Source of the DNA: a virus
Strand: one strand, 5' to 3'
Length of the DNA stretch: 59,458 bases
Virus record (IMG/VR): IMGVR_UViG_3300037246_000768
Location: 1-59,458 of that record
In this document: piece by piece, positions 17,692 to 25,458 of the stretch
Numbering within the stretch: position 1 is the stretch's first letter
Layout: the number at the start of each line of letters is the position of its first letter
Translations under genes and position numbers: made by a program
The notes under the pieces: model-generated
Told to the model about the DNA's origin: nothing
Database searches by the model: none
What the model saw: only the letters and a program-made list of their open reading frames with translations

Positions 17692-19422
17692 CTATGCCCA
17701 GTTGCCAGGGCGCCCCTGGTTCTTGGCGTGAAGGTTCCCGCGCTGCGCTCTACGCATAGAGGGTAGCGGGGTGACTTGTCGAAGGTGTTTCGCGATCGCT
17801 GCTGCGATGACAAGATCGTCGTGGCGGCCAGAGTCGGCCTCGTACTTGCCGTCGTCCTGTATTTTGAAGCTCATCATTTCGCTAAAAACGTCTGCGCTCT
17901 TTATCCCGTGCGTACCTTCGCGAGCTTCTTGTATCAGGCCGTCGATAATCACCGGGCGCGTAGCCTTCGATGTGAGCCAGCCGTAGCGCTTGCGTGGCTT
18001 GCCCGGCGGCTCTGGCACCATTTCGCTGTAGAGGTTTGCGTACCCCGCGCTGAAAAGATACGTGACGACTACTAAGCCGTGATTATTCCTCTCTGGCCCT
18101 ATCAGCGCGTCGTTGTAGCGTTTGCCTATGGCGAGCAAAAACGCCGCATATTCGTCTGGGTCGCACTTGCCGTGCCACTGCGCAACTTGGTCGCCGGTGC
18201 GGTGGTCGATGATATAGGCTGCGTGTGCGTCACCCTTGACAAGCCCCTCTGCAACGTCTGCTGCCATTATGTACGCATTCCCAGGTATCGACTCCTGCCA
18301 GACCTTGAAGCGCCCCTCGGGTGCGGCGATGAAGTTTCCGCCAAGTATCTCGTAGCGAGCCGACGGCTCCGGCGCATGGTCTCGCTGCTTGGACATTTCA
18401 TTGTTGTCAAATACCGGGCGGCCGGTACCCAGGAATGCCTCTTCGGGCGTCGCCGGGTGTTCCTGCTGGAACTTCTCGATGCTGCCTTTGCACTCGTTCG
18501 CAATCGTGTACCGGCGCCAGTAAATCTTCTTGTCGCTGAGATTGTAACGCTTGATAATTTCTTCTTCTTTTTTCGTGCGTACAAACCCCGGCGGCACGTC
18601 CATTTCGTTTTCTTCAAACACGAACCACGGGAAGAAGATGCTGGTGTAGTCGTTGATGTCGTCTGCCGCTGCGTTGATGCTCTCCTCAACTATCGGGTTG
18701 CCAGTCTTCGATAGGCGCTTCACCCAGACGCGGTACTTTGCGTTCCAGAAACGGTCGTGAAACTCTCCGCCTATGCCCTTTGCGGTAGACTCAAACGCGA
18801 TCTCGGTATTTGGCTTCTTCGGGATGGTCTGCAGTACAGCTGTCAAGAGGTCGTCAATGTTGTTTGGCGGCCACTTAGCGAGCTCGGAGCAGTGCAAGAA
18901 ATGTATCAGCTGGCTAGACCCCAGATCGTCTTTTCCTGCGGTGGCCACGCGAAACGCAGAGTTGAGCCCCTTGCCTTCGCTGTCGTTAAACTCCATTAGT
19001 TTTGCGTTGTTGGAGCGAACCTGTGGACGCAGCGCCTTCGGGCAGAAGTCAAAAAACCTCTTGACCATCTTGAACACGAACTCGCTGGACTGCGGCTCGT
19101 GCGTAACCTGCATTGCGTAGCGGTTGGCGAAGAGGCTTGTTTTCTGGTATAGCCTTGCGGAGAAGTAGGTCGTTATCCCCATGCGTCGGCCTTTGAGGAT
19201 GACCAGACGCACGAGCCGGCGCTTCTTGATGTCGTTGATTATGTAGTCCATGAGCCGTTGGGGCCCGTTTAGCCTGAACGGCACGAGCTCACCGTCTACG
19301 GTCTGGACTTTAAGCAGGCGTGGCGCCATGTACTTGATGTCGCGACGCAGCCTTTTGACGTGCTTTATTACTTCTTCTTCGCTCATTTCAGGGGTGATGC
19401 CGTCACCGTGCTCAATCGCCAT
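17692..19422 (-). CDS. terL: Large terminase subunit (TerL)
   Basis: 576 residues. An N-terminal ATPase domain has a Walker A-like KGRRMGIT at residues 77-84. A C-terminal RNase H-like nuclease is suggested by MAADVAEG at about 388 and a HDDLVIA segment at about 533, which supply acidic metal ligands. It cuts and pumps DNA into the prohead through the portal. Its ATG overlaps the end of the small terminase gene. Confidence 0.9.
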   Translation of the reverse strand: MAIEHGDGITPEMSEEEVIKHVKRLRRDIKYMAPRLLKVQTVDGELVPFRLNGPQRLMDYIINDIKKRRLVRLVILKGRRMGITTYFSARLYQKTSLFANRYAMQVTHEPQSSEFVFKMVKRFFDFCPKALRPQVRSNNAKLMEFNDSEGKGLNSAFRVATAGKDDLGSSQLIHFLHCSELAKWPPNNIDDLLTAVLQTIPKKPNTEIAFESTAKGIGGEFHDRFWNAKYRVWVKRLSKTGNPIVEESINAAADDINDYTSIFFPWFVFEENEMDVPPGFVRTKKEEEIIKRYNLSDKKIYWRRYTIANECKGSIEKFQQEHPATPEEAFLGTGRPVFDNNEMSKQRDHAPEPSARYEILGGNFIAAPEGRFKVWQESIPGNAYIMAADVAEGLVKGDAHAAYIIDHRTGDQVAQWHGKCDPDEYAAFLLAIGKRYNDALIGPERNNHGLVVVTYLFSAGYANLYSEMVPEPPGKPRKRYGWLTSKATRPVIIDGLIQEAREGTHGIKSADVFSEMMSFKIQDDGKYEADSGRHDDLVIAAAIAKHLRQVTPLPSMRRAQRGNLHAKNQGRPGNWA

Positions 19423-19906
19423 GGTCTATCTCTATTTTTAGCAAAATCGCCTCGAGTGAGCGGGTTTCCACTTCGACCTTCTTTGGAGCTCGGGCGCCAG
19501 GTAGGATGTCGAGTGCGATATTTACCGCCCCCTGGCGAGCGGGGTTGTCCGTCACCATCACCATGCCTTTGCCGGCGACGATTACCGGTTTTTCTGCCTC
19601 GAACTGGTCTGAGATTACTTCCGCTATCTTGTCGACGGTCACGCCCTGCCTGAGCAATGCGGCCTGCATGACGGTGTTGTAGCGACGCTGCAGCCCTCCG
19701 CAGTACACATCGGCCACTTCTCTGCTCACGTCCATCCCTGCAGCCTCTACAGCCTTCTTGGGGCTCTTTCCTGCAGCCAGGCCTGAGAGCACGTCGACCT
19801 CTTGCTGCGTTGCGACGATGACGGGTGGGAGCTCTTCGGCCTGCAAGGTATTTTCGGAGATAACCTTCGGCTCCACCACTATCGGCAAGGTTTTTTTACG
19901 GCCCAT
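19412..19906 (-). CDS. terS: Small terminase subunit (TerS)
   Basis: 164 residues, immediately upstream of and overlapping terL. An N-terminal helix-turn-helix-like segment (VLSGLAAGKSPKKAVEAAGM, about 38-60) resembles the DNA-binding part of small terminases, followed by a helical oligomerisation region. It recognises the packaging site. The assignment rests on position, size and the helix-turn-helix. Confidence 0.75.
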   Translation of the reverse strand: MGRKKTLPIVVEPKVISENTLQAEELPPVIVATQQEVDVLSGLAAGKSPKKAVEAAGMDVSREVADVYCGGLQRRYNTVMQAALLRQGVTVDKIAEVISDQFEAEKPVIVAGKGMVMVTDNPARQGAVNIALDILPGARAPKKVEVETRSLEAILLKIEIDHGD

Positions 19907-20045
19907 AACACTTTATCCATTCAGGCACGAACAATGACAATATCAATGCGTAGGCAATGATAAGGCCGCCAAACAGGCCGCTCTGTGGATACCAGAACTG
20001 CCACCATTCGGCAGGGTGAAACAGCCATTTACGCAAGTGGCCCAT
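19896..20045 (-). CDS. Tryptophan-rich small membrane protein
   Basis: 49 residues, ATG 20045 with AGGAGCG upstream. The N terminus is aromatic (WLFHPAEWWQFWYPQ), followed by one hydrophobic segment (GGLIIAYALILSLFV). It overlaps the start of the small terminase by 11 bases and follows the endolysin-like gene. It may belong to the lysis set or act at the inner membrane; this is inferred. Confidence 0.65.
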   Translation of the reverse strand: MGHLRKWLFHPAEWWQFWYPQSGLFGGLIIAYALILSLFVPEWIKCYGP

Positions 20046-20051
20046 GTCTGC

Positions 20052-20369
20052 TTACGCTCCTATAGCCGTTTTTGGCTGGTATTCGATGTGGATTGCTCCG
20101 TGGTTTGACTCAATAACATCGAAGTCATCACCAAGGGAGTCGCGAATCTCTTTGATGATCGCCTGCCTCACGGCTGAGTCAACGTGGTTGCCACGAAAGT
20201 CCAATGCCAAGCCGACATAGTGTAGCGAACCCTTTGAGTGCGTGCCTTCGATGCCTGACGTGATAACGCAGTCGGCTCCATACTGCGCCATGATCTCGTT
20301 AACGACGGCAACAACAACAGCCATGGCGATTGCCGGGTGCAGCTTTACTCCCTTTTTAACATAAATCAC
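20052..20369 (-). CDS. Endolysin-like M15-type peptidase
   Basis: 105 residues from GTG 20369 (GGGAGAG site). It contains SGIEGTHSKGSLHYVGLALDFR and a C-terminal GAIHIEY, matching the zinc-ligand pattern of M15 D-Ala-D-Ala carboxypeptidase/endolysin folds (His, Asp and His ligands). It is short but covers the catalytic core. It lies near the holin-like and lipoprotein genes, so it is probably the lysis enzyme. The 5' end overlaps the previous gene. Confidence 0.78.
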   Translation of the reverse strand: MIYVKKGVKLHPAIAMAVVVAVVNEIMAQYGADCVITSGIEGTHSKGSLHYVGLALDFRGNHVDSAVRQAIIKEIRDSLGDDFDVIESNHGAIHIEYQPKTAIGA

Positions 20370-20760
20370 CGTATCTCTCCCTCTTAAATAGGCCTTGGGC
20401 CTGCAGTGCCTTTACCGCCGGGCGGTATGCCCAGCCGCAAAAATCGCAAATAGCCTCCGCGCCGTTACCGGGTTTCCAAAAATCGCGCTCTATCTTCCAT
20501 ATCTCACGCACGATTGCCTTCTGCGTGCGCTTGTCGTGGAGCGAGAGCGTGGTGCTCTTGTAGCTTCTTACTGCGTCCGGGCAGGCCGGGTCGCGCAGCC
20601 AGCTTATTGACTGCATCAAAACCTCTGCCCAAAGCGAAATCTCATTATCTGCCGAAAAAAAGGTGACGCGCCCACTCTCAAAGCATCCGTCATCGTACGG
20701 TGCCGAGAGTGACCCAGTGATGGCAGTCACCGGGGGAGCTTTTGGCTGCGCACGCGTCAT
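20356..20760 (-). CDS. Hypothetical protein in lysis region
   Basis: 134 residues with no recognised family. It is helical in the centre with a CDFC pair near the C terminus and a basic end. It overlaps the endolysin gene by 14 bases and follows the holin-like gene. Function unknown. Confidence 0.55.
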   Translation of the reverse strand: MTRAQPKAPPVTAITGSLSAPYDDGCFESGRVTFFSADNEISLWAEVLMQSISWLRDPACPDAVRSYKSTTLSLHDKRTQKAIVREIWKIERDFWKPGNGAEAICDFCGWAYRPAVKALQAQGLFKRERYGDLC

Positions 20761-20775
20761 GGCAGGTGGAAACCT

Positions 20776-21012
20776 TTAAGGCTTTTTAATCAGGCCGCCA
20801 AGTGGCACATTCGCCTTTATGCGGCCGTAGAGCGTCCAGCACAGCCCGACAAGCACGCTTGCCGCTGTCATGAGCGCGGTGACATCGGTGGTGATCTGCT
20901 CCTGTAGCTCGGGCGCCCATCCCAGGATAAGACCGACGAGGCTGATGAGCGTTAGGATAATCCCCTGGATCGTCTTCGATCGCAAGTGCCCTTTGCTTAG
21001 AGTCGTGGTCAT
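20776..21012 (-). CDS. Putative holin
   Basis: 78 residues with two hydrophobic segments (GIILTLISLVGLILGW and TALMTAASVLVGLCWTLY) separated by a short polar turn, and a basic C terminus. Size, topology and position near an endolysin fit a small two-helix holin that permeabilises the inner membrane. Confidence 0.7.
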   Translation of the reverse strand: MTTTLSKGHLRSKTIQGIILTLISLVGLILGWAPELQEQITTDVTALMTAASVLVGLCWTLYGRIKANVPLGGLIKKP

Positions 21013-21227
21013 CAGATCTTCTCCCTGAGTGCTTTGCCGCGCGCGATCTCTGCGTCGAGCCCGGCCATGGCTTCGTCCATGCGTTCCTGGGTTGCTGAGT
21101 CGTCAGCGTCGAGCTCTGCGAAAAGAGCACGGAGATTGCCTGACGCCTCAATCAGGCGGCTGGCAAGGGCGAGGGCGATGGTGATTGCGTCGAGCGCTAC
21201 CGCTACGGTTTCGCTGCGTACTTTCAC
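21012..21227 (-). CDS. Small helical protein, possible spanin/lysis accessory
   Basis: 71 residues from GTG 21227 with a GGAGG site. It is Ala/Glu/Asp-rich and amphipathic, with no clear transmembrane segment. GTG overlaps the stop of the lipoprotein gene. Its place in the lysis cluster suggests an accessory role only. Confidence 0.5.
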   Translation of the reverse strand: MKVRSETVAVALDAITIALALASRLIEASGNLRALFAELDADDSATQERMDEAMAGLDAEIARGKALREKI

Positions 21228-21598
21228 TGTGGGCCTCCGATCAGTGCGCGCACGTTAAGCAGTAGGCTGGTGATTATGCGTAGCTGCCCCTGTGCGCTGG
21301 AAACGTCACCTGCGTCGAGCATACCGCGCGACACGTTAAGCACCTGGCGAACCTCGACTACCTTCCGCTCAACCTCCATGTGGTTGGTCGGAGAGATAAG
21401 CCCCTGTCCAAGCGCATCGTTGGCCGCCGCCATCATGGCTTTGGTCTCGTGCGTCGCCAGGAGCCAGGACTGCTCGGCGTTACTCGGCTTTGGCGGCGTG
21501 GCTGACTGCAGTATAGCACAGCCGGTCACGAACAAACATCCGAGCAGCAGGGCCATGGCCAGATAAAACCCGTAAAGATTGTAGTCGTGTTTTCTCAT
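21224..21598 (-). CDS. Outer-membrane lipoprotein in lysis cluster
   Basis: 124 residues. A hydrophobic N-terminal segment ends in LFVTGC, a lipobox with Cys as the modified residue (about 27). The remainder is helical. It lies next to the holin and endolysin genes and may act as an outer-membrane spanin, but the length and lack of a Pro-rich linker make this uncertain. Confidence 0.6.
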   Translation of the reverse strand: MRKHDYNLYGFYLAMALLLGCLFVTGCAILQSATPPKPSNAEQSWLLATHETKAMMAAANDALGQGLISPTNHMEVERKVVEVRQVLNVSRGMLDAGDVSSAQGQLRIITSLLLNVRALIGGPQ

Positions 21599-21642
21599 TT
21601 GCGTACTCCCTGTTGGTAAAAGGCAGGCACGGCAGCCGCCTT

Positions 21643-21966
21643 TTAGTGGACTATTTCTATGGTTTTACCGCTGTCGTTCATCACGTAGGCGGTGCCGTCA
21701 AAATCAACGATCATGAACGAATGGCCGCGCACATCCGTCAGCGTCATGCGCTTCCACCGCCCATCGGTGTGTATTGCGTTTGATATTTGCCGATAGACTG
21801 TCCCGTCGGGCACTACCGGCCCGGTTGGGAGAGTTACCCTACCACCAGCCGGCCGATCCTCCTCGTGAACGTCATCGTCTCCAAGGTGCTCGATCTCCAC
21901 CGAGAAGCATTCTCCCAGCAGTGTGAAGTCGTCGCCGTATTTCAGTCCTTGTAGTTTTGTAATCAT
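21643..21966 (-). CDS. Hypothetical protein
   Basis: 107 residues, acidic and predominantly beta (GRWKRMTLTDVRGHSFMIVDFDG). No family recognised. It lies in the small-gene stretch between RusA and lysis and is translated from ATG 21966 after AGAGAGGA. Confidence 0.5.
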   Translation of the reverse strand: MITKLQGLKYGDDFTLLGECFSVEIEHLGDDDVHEEDRPAGGRVTLPTGPVVPDGTVYRQISNAIHTDGRWKRMTLTDVRGHSFMIVDFDGTAYVMNDSGKTIEIVH

Positions 21967-22012
21967 ATCTTCCTCTCTTTCTGTCTGGGCTGCCGTGCCT
22001 GTCTGATTCGGT

Positions 22013-22264
22013 CTATTTACAGTTGTCGGAGTTCTTCATCGGGGTGTCGCCGGGCGTGTCCCGCTGGTAGTTCTTCTTCTCGCGGGGCCCCTTGACTTCG
22101 GCGGCGCGTGCGTCGAGCACGGCTACGGAGAACTTGCCGAAAGCCTTTGAATCTTCGGACATTGCGAGTTGCCGCGCAGCAGCCTCAACGACTGCTTTGG
22201 CGATATTGAGACTGTCGGCCTCAACTTCTAGAAGTGCGTGGAGCGATACCTTATGCTCTGCCAC
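22013..22264 (-). CDS. Hypothetical protein
   Basis: 83 residues from GTG 22264, which overlaps the end of the upstream gene. It is helical (AKAVVEAAARQLAM) with a polar, probably disordered tail. No recognised domain. Confidence 0.5.
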   Translation of the reverse strand: MAEHKVSLHALLEVEADSLNIAKAVVEAAARQLAMSEDSKAFGKFSVAVLDARAAEVKGPREKKNYQRDTPGDTPMKNSDNCK

Positions 22265-22724
22265 TGGCCACCATTCCTTTCTCTGCTGCGTTTACGGGTC
22301 TGTATGCTTCTTCAAAAACGGCTTTCGGGCTCCAAGACTTGTAGCCGTCAGGGTAAACGACCATGTAGCCGTCGCCGTCGTCTTTCGGGTCGTAGGGGCG
22401 CTGCTGGATCTTCGAGAACTCGTCCAACGTCATCGGCTTTGCGTCGATGATCTTGGCGCCCAGGTATGAGCGCATGCCGGCATGCTCGATTTCGCAGTCG
22501 GCTTCTGCTATTGACAACGAATCAGCGGCCGTGAAGGCTGCGTTGTGGGCAACGAGCTCAAGCTGTTGCTGCGTCAAGGCCTGCAGCCCGGGAGCGAAAA
22601 AACCCTCCGGCCCCATCGCTTCGATCGAGCACCTTACCGTGACGAACAAGCACCGAGCCTTCAAGGTGATGCGTTTCCACCAGTCGATGTCAACTCCAAA
22701 TTCGTTAAGGTTTTCTTCTTCCAT
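22251..22724 (-). CDS. Phage protein of the YPDGYxSWSP type
   Basis: 157 residues. The C-terminal half has the order SYLGAKII-AKPMT, then GYMVVYPDGYKSWSPKAVFE, a recurrent block in phage small proteins of unknown function often encoded among late or accessory genes. The N-terminal half is helical. The start is ATG 22724. The assignment to this recurrent type is by pattern only. Confidence 0.6.
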   Translation of the reverse strand: MEEENLNEFGVDIDWWKRITLKARCLFVTVRCSIEAMGPEGFFAPGLQALTQQQLELVAHNAAFTAADSLSIAEADCEIEHAGMRSYLGAKIIDAKPMTLDEFSKIQQRPYDPKDDGDGYMVVYPDGYKSWSPKAVFEEAYRPVNAAEKGMVASGRA

Positions 22725-22756
22725 CGGTCTTCTCCTGCCCAGCCGGGCGGTGGGGT

Positions 22757-23032
22757 TTAGAGGTTTAAGGCTTCAAGCGCCGCTGCTGCGCCTTCCAGTT
22801 CGTGCATATCTTCGCCCATAATTCTCAGAGATTCCTTGACAGCGGCAATCTTGCCGGTTGCCATTGGTGCTTCTACCCTGTCGTCGCGAACCCCAAGCTC
22901 GCCGCCCACCTCGCCGGTAACGGTAAAAACACGTTCTCTCACCTTCGATATACGATGCGAGTATTCGATGATGGTTCCGGCGATGGCTTCTAATTCTGAG
23001 GTTTCTCTTACTGCTTCTGGCCGATCGTTCAT
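22757..23032 (-). CDS. Hypothetical protein
   Basis: 91 residues, alpha-helical with several Glu/Ala-rich helices. No family recognised. It lies directly after the tRNA gene and is preceded by AGGAGGAAAATG with a good ribosome site. Confidence 0.5.
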   Translation of the reverse strand: MNDRPEAVRETSELEAIAGTIIEYSHRISKVRERVFTVTGEVGGELGVRDDRVEAPMATGKIAAVKESLRIMGEDMHELEGAAAALEALNL

Positions 23033-23052
23033 TTCATTTTCCTCCTTTGGTT

Positions 23053-23128
23053 TGGTGCTTTGGGCAGGGCTCGAACCTGCGACCTAGCGGTTATCGACCG
23101 CTTGCTCTGCCACCTGAGCTACCAAAGC
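23053..23128 (-). tRNA. tRNA, probably Ile (GAT), CCA encoded
   Basis: Read on the minus strand, a full cloverleaf is present: acceptor GCTTTGG/CCAAAGC, D arm GCTC/GAGC, anticodon stem AGCGG/CCGCT, five-base variable region, T arm GCAGG/CCTGC with TTCGAGC loop, discriminator A and encoded CCA. The anticodon loop is TCGATAA, giving GAT at 23095-23093 but C instead of the near-universal U at position 33. Isotype is inferred from the loop position alone. It lies in the late operon between rusA-like and 91-residue genes. Confidence 0.85.
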
Positions 23129-23224
23129 ACGGTTATTTTGCGCGTATGGATTATTCTACGCAGAAAGTTTTGAACGTATCGGCCTCTTGCCGTGACCACT
23201 GGCCAGCCTGACTTGGCGATAAAG

Positions 23225-23590
23225 CTAACCTTCATCCTGGCTCCCTTCATTCAGCATTATAAAACCAGTTTCGCTCCAATATTTACGCGCAGCAATTTTC
23301 CATATCCGCTTGTCGTCGGTGTTGGTGGCGTCGAGGAGCGACTTAATCAGGTTGTCAGTGTCCGGGGTCGTCTTGTGTGGCAGCCCACACATTTCCGCAC
23401 GCCTCTTCTTGCTCCACGACTTTGGCATGGGTAGTCCAAAAACCACGTCTACCGTGTCGCCGTCGATGCGTAACCCCTTGATGCGTATAGCATCCTTGAA
23501 CGCCCGATAGCGCTCGACGCATGCGCGCTTTTTCCACTTATCGCTGCGCGTTTGACGAGGTTTTGGGACTGGGGTTATTTTGTAGAGCAT
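23225..23590 (-). CDS. rusA: RusA-like Holliday junction resolvase
   Basis: 121 residues. It begins with a PVPKPRQTRSDKW block and has a conserved PDTDNLIKSLLDATN motif, the acidic metal-binding core of RusA-family resolvases. It resolves four-way junctions made by phage recombination (RecT/YqaJ system) before packaging. RusA is about 120 residues, so this is full length. Confidence 0.88.
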   Translation of the reverse strand: MLYKITPVPKPRQTRSDKWKKRACVERYRAFKDAIRIKGLRIDGDTVDVVFGLPMPKSWSKKRRAEMCGLPHKTTPDTDNLIKSLLDATNTDDKRIWKIAARKYWSETGFIMLNEGSQDEG

Positions 23591-23611
23591 AATGGATTCT
23601 CAGCAGATTGC

Positions 23612-23794
23612 CTAAGGCCCGACATCTGCTCCCCTTTCCCAACTCTTAACCAGGGCTAATATTCTGTTGGTCTTCTTAGCGATTATACCGTCGCCTTCGC
23701 AATCGTGGCAGTCCCTTGACTCGCATTCGTCTGAGACGAAGTGACAGATTATCTTGTTTATCTGGTTAAATGCGTCCGCATCAGCCCTACTCAC
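23612..23794 (-). CDS. Small Cys-rich hypothetical protein
   Basis: 60 residues from GTG 23794, which overlaps the previous stop; TTG 23803 is an alternative start. It contains CESRDCHDCEGDG, a possible metal-binding motif. Function unknown. Confidence 0.5.
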   Translation of the reverse strand: MSRADADAFNQINKIICHFVSDECESRDCHDCEGDGIIAKKTNRILALVKSWERGADVGP

Positions 23795-24131
23795 GGGGCT
23801 CAACCTTCCCCTTGAAGACCAGGGCCCGAAGATCGCGCATGTGTGCGTCCTTTGCGTCGAGCAGATCCTGCGGCGCAGCCTTACCCTCCGGCACGACGCC
23901 CATTTTCAGCAGCTGCCCAACGAGGTCGCCGGCCATGTGCTCAGGGATAGTGACTGTCGGTGGGCAAACAGCCCCACGTTCGACCTTGACGCGATCTCCG
24001 GCTGCATTCCAGACGAAGCTGTCGCCGCCCACCTGCCTCTCGGTGATGTATATATCGTAATCAAATGCGCTGTAGTTTCTTGATACGTGCAGCTCGACTA
24101 GCGTGTCGCCCAGCCTCGGCTTAGTAGCCAT
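23787..24131 (-). CDS. Hypothetical protein
   Basis: 114 residues from ATG 24131, overlapping the stop of the Ntn-hydrolase-like gene (TGATG). The N-terminal part contains ATKPRLGDTLVELHV, then an acidic mixed body. The upstream in-frame extension lacks a ribosome site. No family recognised. Confidence 0.5.
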   Translation of the reverse strand: MATKPRLGDTLVELHVSRNYSAFDYDIYITERQVGGDSFVWNAAGDRVKVERGAVCPPTVTIPEHMAGDLVGQLLKMGVVPEGKAAPQDLLDAKDAHMRDLRALVFKGKVEPRE

Positions 24132-24595
24132 CAGTCTTCCTCCTTGAGCGGGGCTATAAGAAACTCCGGCCCCTTGCCCATGCAGTCGCAGTAGATGTCC
24201 TGGGCGCACACAAGCGACACCGCCACTCGTGCGTCCTTGCCGGCCAGCATAGCCCCCATAGCGATCTCACGGCCGCTGCCGAGCGCCCAGATGTCGGCCC
24301 CGGTCAGCGGCACACGCACAGCAAGCTGATCCCCGTCACGGTCAAACAACTCGCCGTCGCATATCTCGATGACGTTTAGGTTGTCTAGCACGCCGTTCGG
24401 CCCAGGAAGATTTTTAATATCCAACCCGGTATCGATGACCCACTTCTTGAAGAGCAGGGCCTGGTTAAAATTCCCAGCCATCCCGTAGATCACGCCGTCG
24501 TGCGTAAAGATCTTTTGCGCCTCGTGGCACATCGACCCGAAAACCGCCAGCCGGTCAGCCGCCAGCGTCCGCCCATCCCACGCTATGACGGTCAC
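24131..24595 (-). CDS. Ntn-hydrolase (HslV/proteasome-beta-like) protein
   Basis: 154 residues from GTG 24595. After Met removal the N-terminal Thr2 would be the nucleophile (TVIAWDGRTLAADR), as in proteasome-beta/HslV proteins. A GSGREIAMGAMLAG block matches the later GSG-type helix of that fold. This is a known phage protein type. The substrate is unknown; it could process a virion or host protein. GTGA overlap with the 71-residue gene indicates coupling. Confidence 0.75.
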   Translation of the reverse strand: MTVIAWDGRTLAADRLAVFGSMCHEAQKIFTHDGVIYGMAGNFNQALLFKKWVIDTGLDIKNLPGPNGVLDNLNVIEICDGELFDRDGDQLAVRVPLTGADIWALGSGREIAMGAMLAGKDARVAVSLVCAQDIYCDCMGKGPEFLIAPLKEED

Positions 24596-24807
24596 TGCGT
24601 AAGCTCCTTGCCGTTCAGGCCCACTAGCCCCGTCGCACCGGCAGCCTGCGCAAACGACTTCTCGAAGTGGCGCAGCACGCCGCCGATAACCTTATTCAAG
24701 GCCGCCTGAATCGCGATCTCGTCCGGCTGTTCACCCGTCGAGCTCTCGTCCATATCTATTCTGAGCTCGCCCCTCACCATTTCAATACTCACAATGATCC
24801 GCCGCAT
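24592..24807 (-). CDS. Hypothetical protein
   Basis: 71 residues. ATG 24807 is chosen because GCAGGAGG precedes it; the longer frame start at 24852 has no site. It has a short beta start (RRIIVSIEMVRGELRIDMD), then helices. It is the first gene after the restart promoter at 24855-24883. Confidence 0.55.
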   Translation of the reverse strand: MRRIIVSIEMVRGELRIDMDESSTGEQPDEIAIQAALNKVIGGVLRHFEKSFAQAAGATGLVGLNGKELTQ

Positions 24808-24854
24808 GCTCCCGACCTCCTGCCTAACTGCCTGTGGGTGTTCACTTGGCACTT

Positions 24855-24883
24855 ATGATACATCGACTAATGCGGGATGGCAA
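24855..24883 (-). promoter_or_regulatory. Sigma-70-type promoter restarting the operon
   Basis: TTGCCA, 17 bases, TATCAT on the minus strand, between the terminator at 24897-24930 and ATG 24807. It would restart transcription downstream of the secreted-protein gene's terminator. Confidence 0.6.
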
Positions 24884-24896
24884 GACCACAAGGCAC

Positions 24897-24930
24897 AAAA
24901 AAGCCCCTCTCGCTTTGAAAGGGGCTTTTC
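24897..24930 (-). terminator. Intrinsic terminator, bidirectional
   Basis: A perfect 10-bp stem AAAAGCCCCT/AGGGGCTTTT. It has a T-run on the minus strand (to 24897) and a T-run on the plus side as well. It lies 27 bases after the stop of the secreted-protein gene. Confidence 0.9.
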
Positions 24931-24956
24931 TATCCTTGCCGGGGGTGCTATCTCAT

Positions 24957-25382
24957 TTATGCAAAAAGGCCCGAGGGGCCAGACCTCCAACCAGGTGGAT
25001 TGCCAGGATCGTCGTCAGGTCTGTAGTATGTGGGCGGTTTCGGCTTGGGGCCAAGCGCGGTTGGAGTAATCGCGCGCACCTCCTCGTCGGAGAGCATAAA
25101 CCGCTCCGCAAGGTCAGGGTAGCGCCGATCCATCTTTCTTTGCGCGTCAGCAAGGGCCATTATCACGTCGGCCCTGAACGCCTCCACGTCAAAGTGGTAG
25201 TCGTCAGAAGCCGTTGCGACGCAAGCCAAATCGCCGTCACCATCCAGGTAACAGCCGGGCATCACGTCAGCCGACGCAAAAACCATTTCTCCCGGGGCGG
25301 GACTCCAGCCACCCCCATCACCGGCAAAGGCCGGCAGCACCATGAGCATAAGCGCGGTAGCGATCATAAGCAGCATTTTCAT
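24957..25382 (-). CDS. Secreted protein, moron candidate
   Basis: 141 residues with a Sec signal peptide (MKMLLMIATALMLMVLPAFA, cleaved after AFA). The mature part has CYLDGDGDLAC (two Cys), a helical section and a Pro-rich tail with Gly/Pro repeats. Its transcription is self-contained: promoter 25426-25454 and terminator 24897-24930. This layout is typical of a moron, a prophage gene that can be expressed independently. Role unknown; lysogenic-conversion or exclusion functions are inferred possibilities. Confidence 0.75.
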   Translation of the reverse strand: MKMLLMIATALMLMVLPAFAGDGGGWSPAPGEMVFASADVMPGCYLDGDGDLACVATASDDYHFDVEAFRADVIMALADAQRKMDRRYPDLAERFMLSDEEVRAITPTALGPKPKPPTYYRPDDDPGNPPGWRSGPSGLFA

Positions 25383-25425
25383 CGGACTCTCCTTTTGAAA
25401 CTCGTGGGTGAGACTTGGTAGCTAA

Positions 25426-25454
25426 AGCATAGAGGCGTTGGCCTCGGGTGTCAA
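25426..25454 (-). promoter_or_regulatory. Sigma-70-type promoter of secreted gene
   Basis: TTGACA, 17 bases, TATGCT on the minus strand, 44 bases upstream of ATG 25382. The consensus -35 and optimal spacing support it. Confidence 0.7.
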
Positions 25455-25458
25455 CCCC

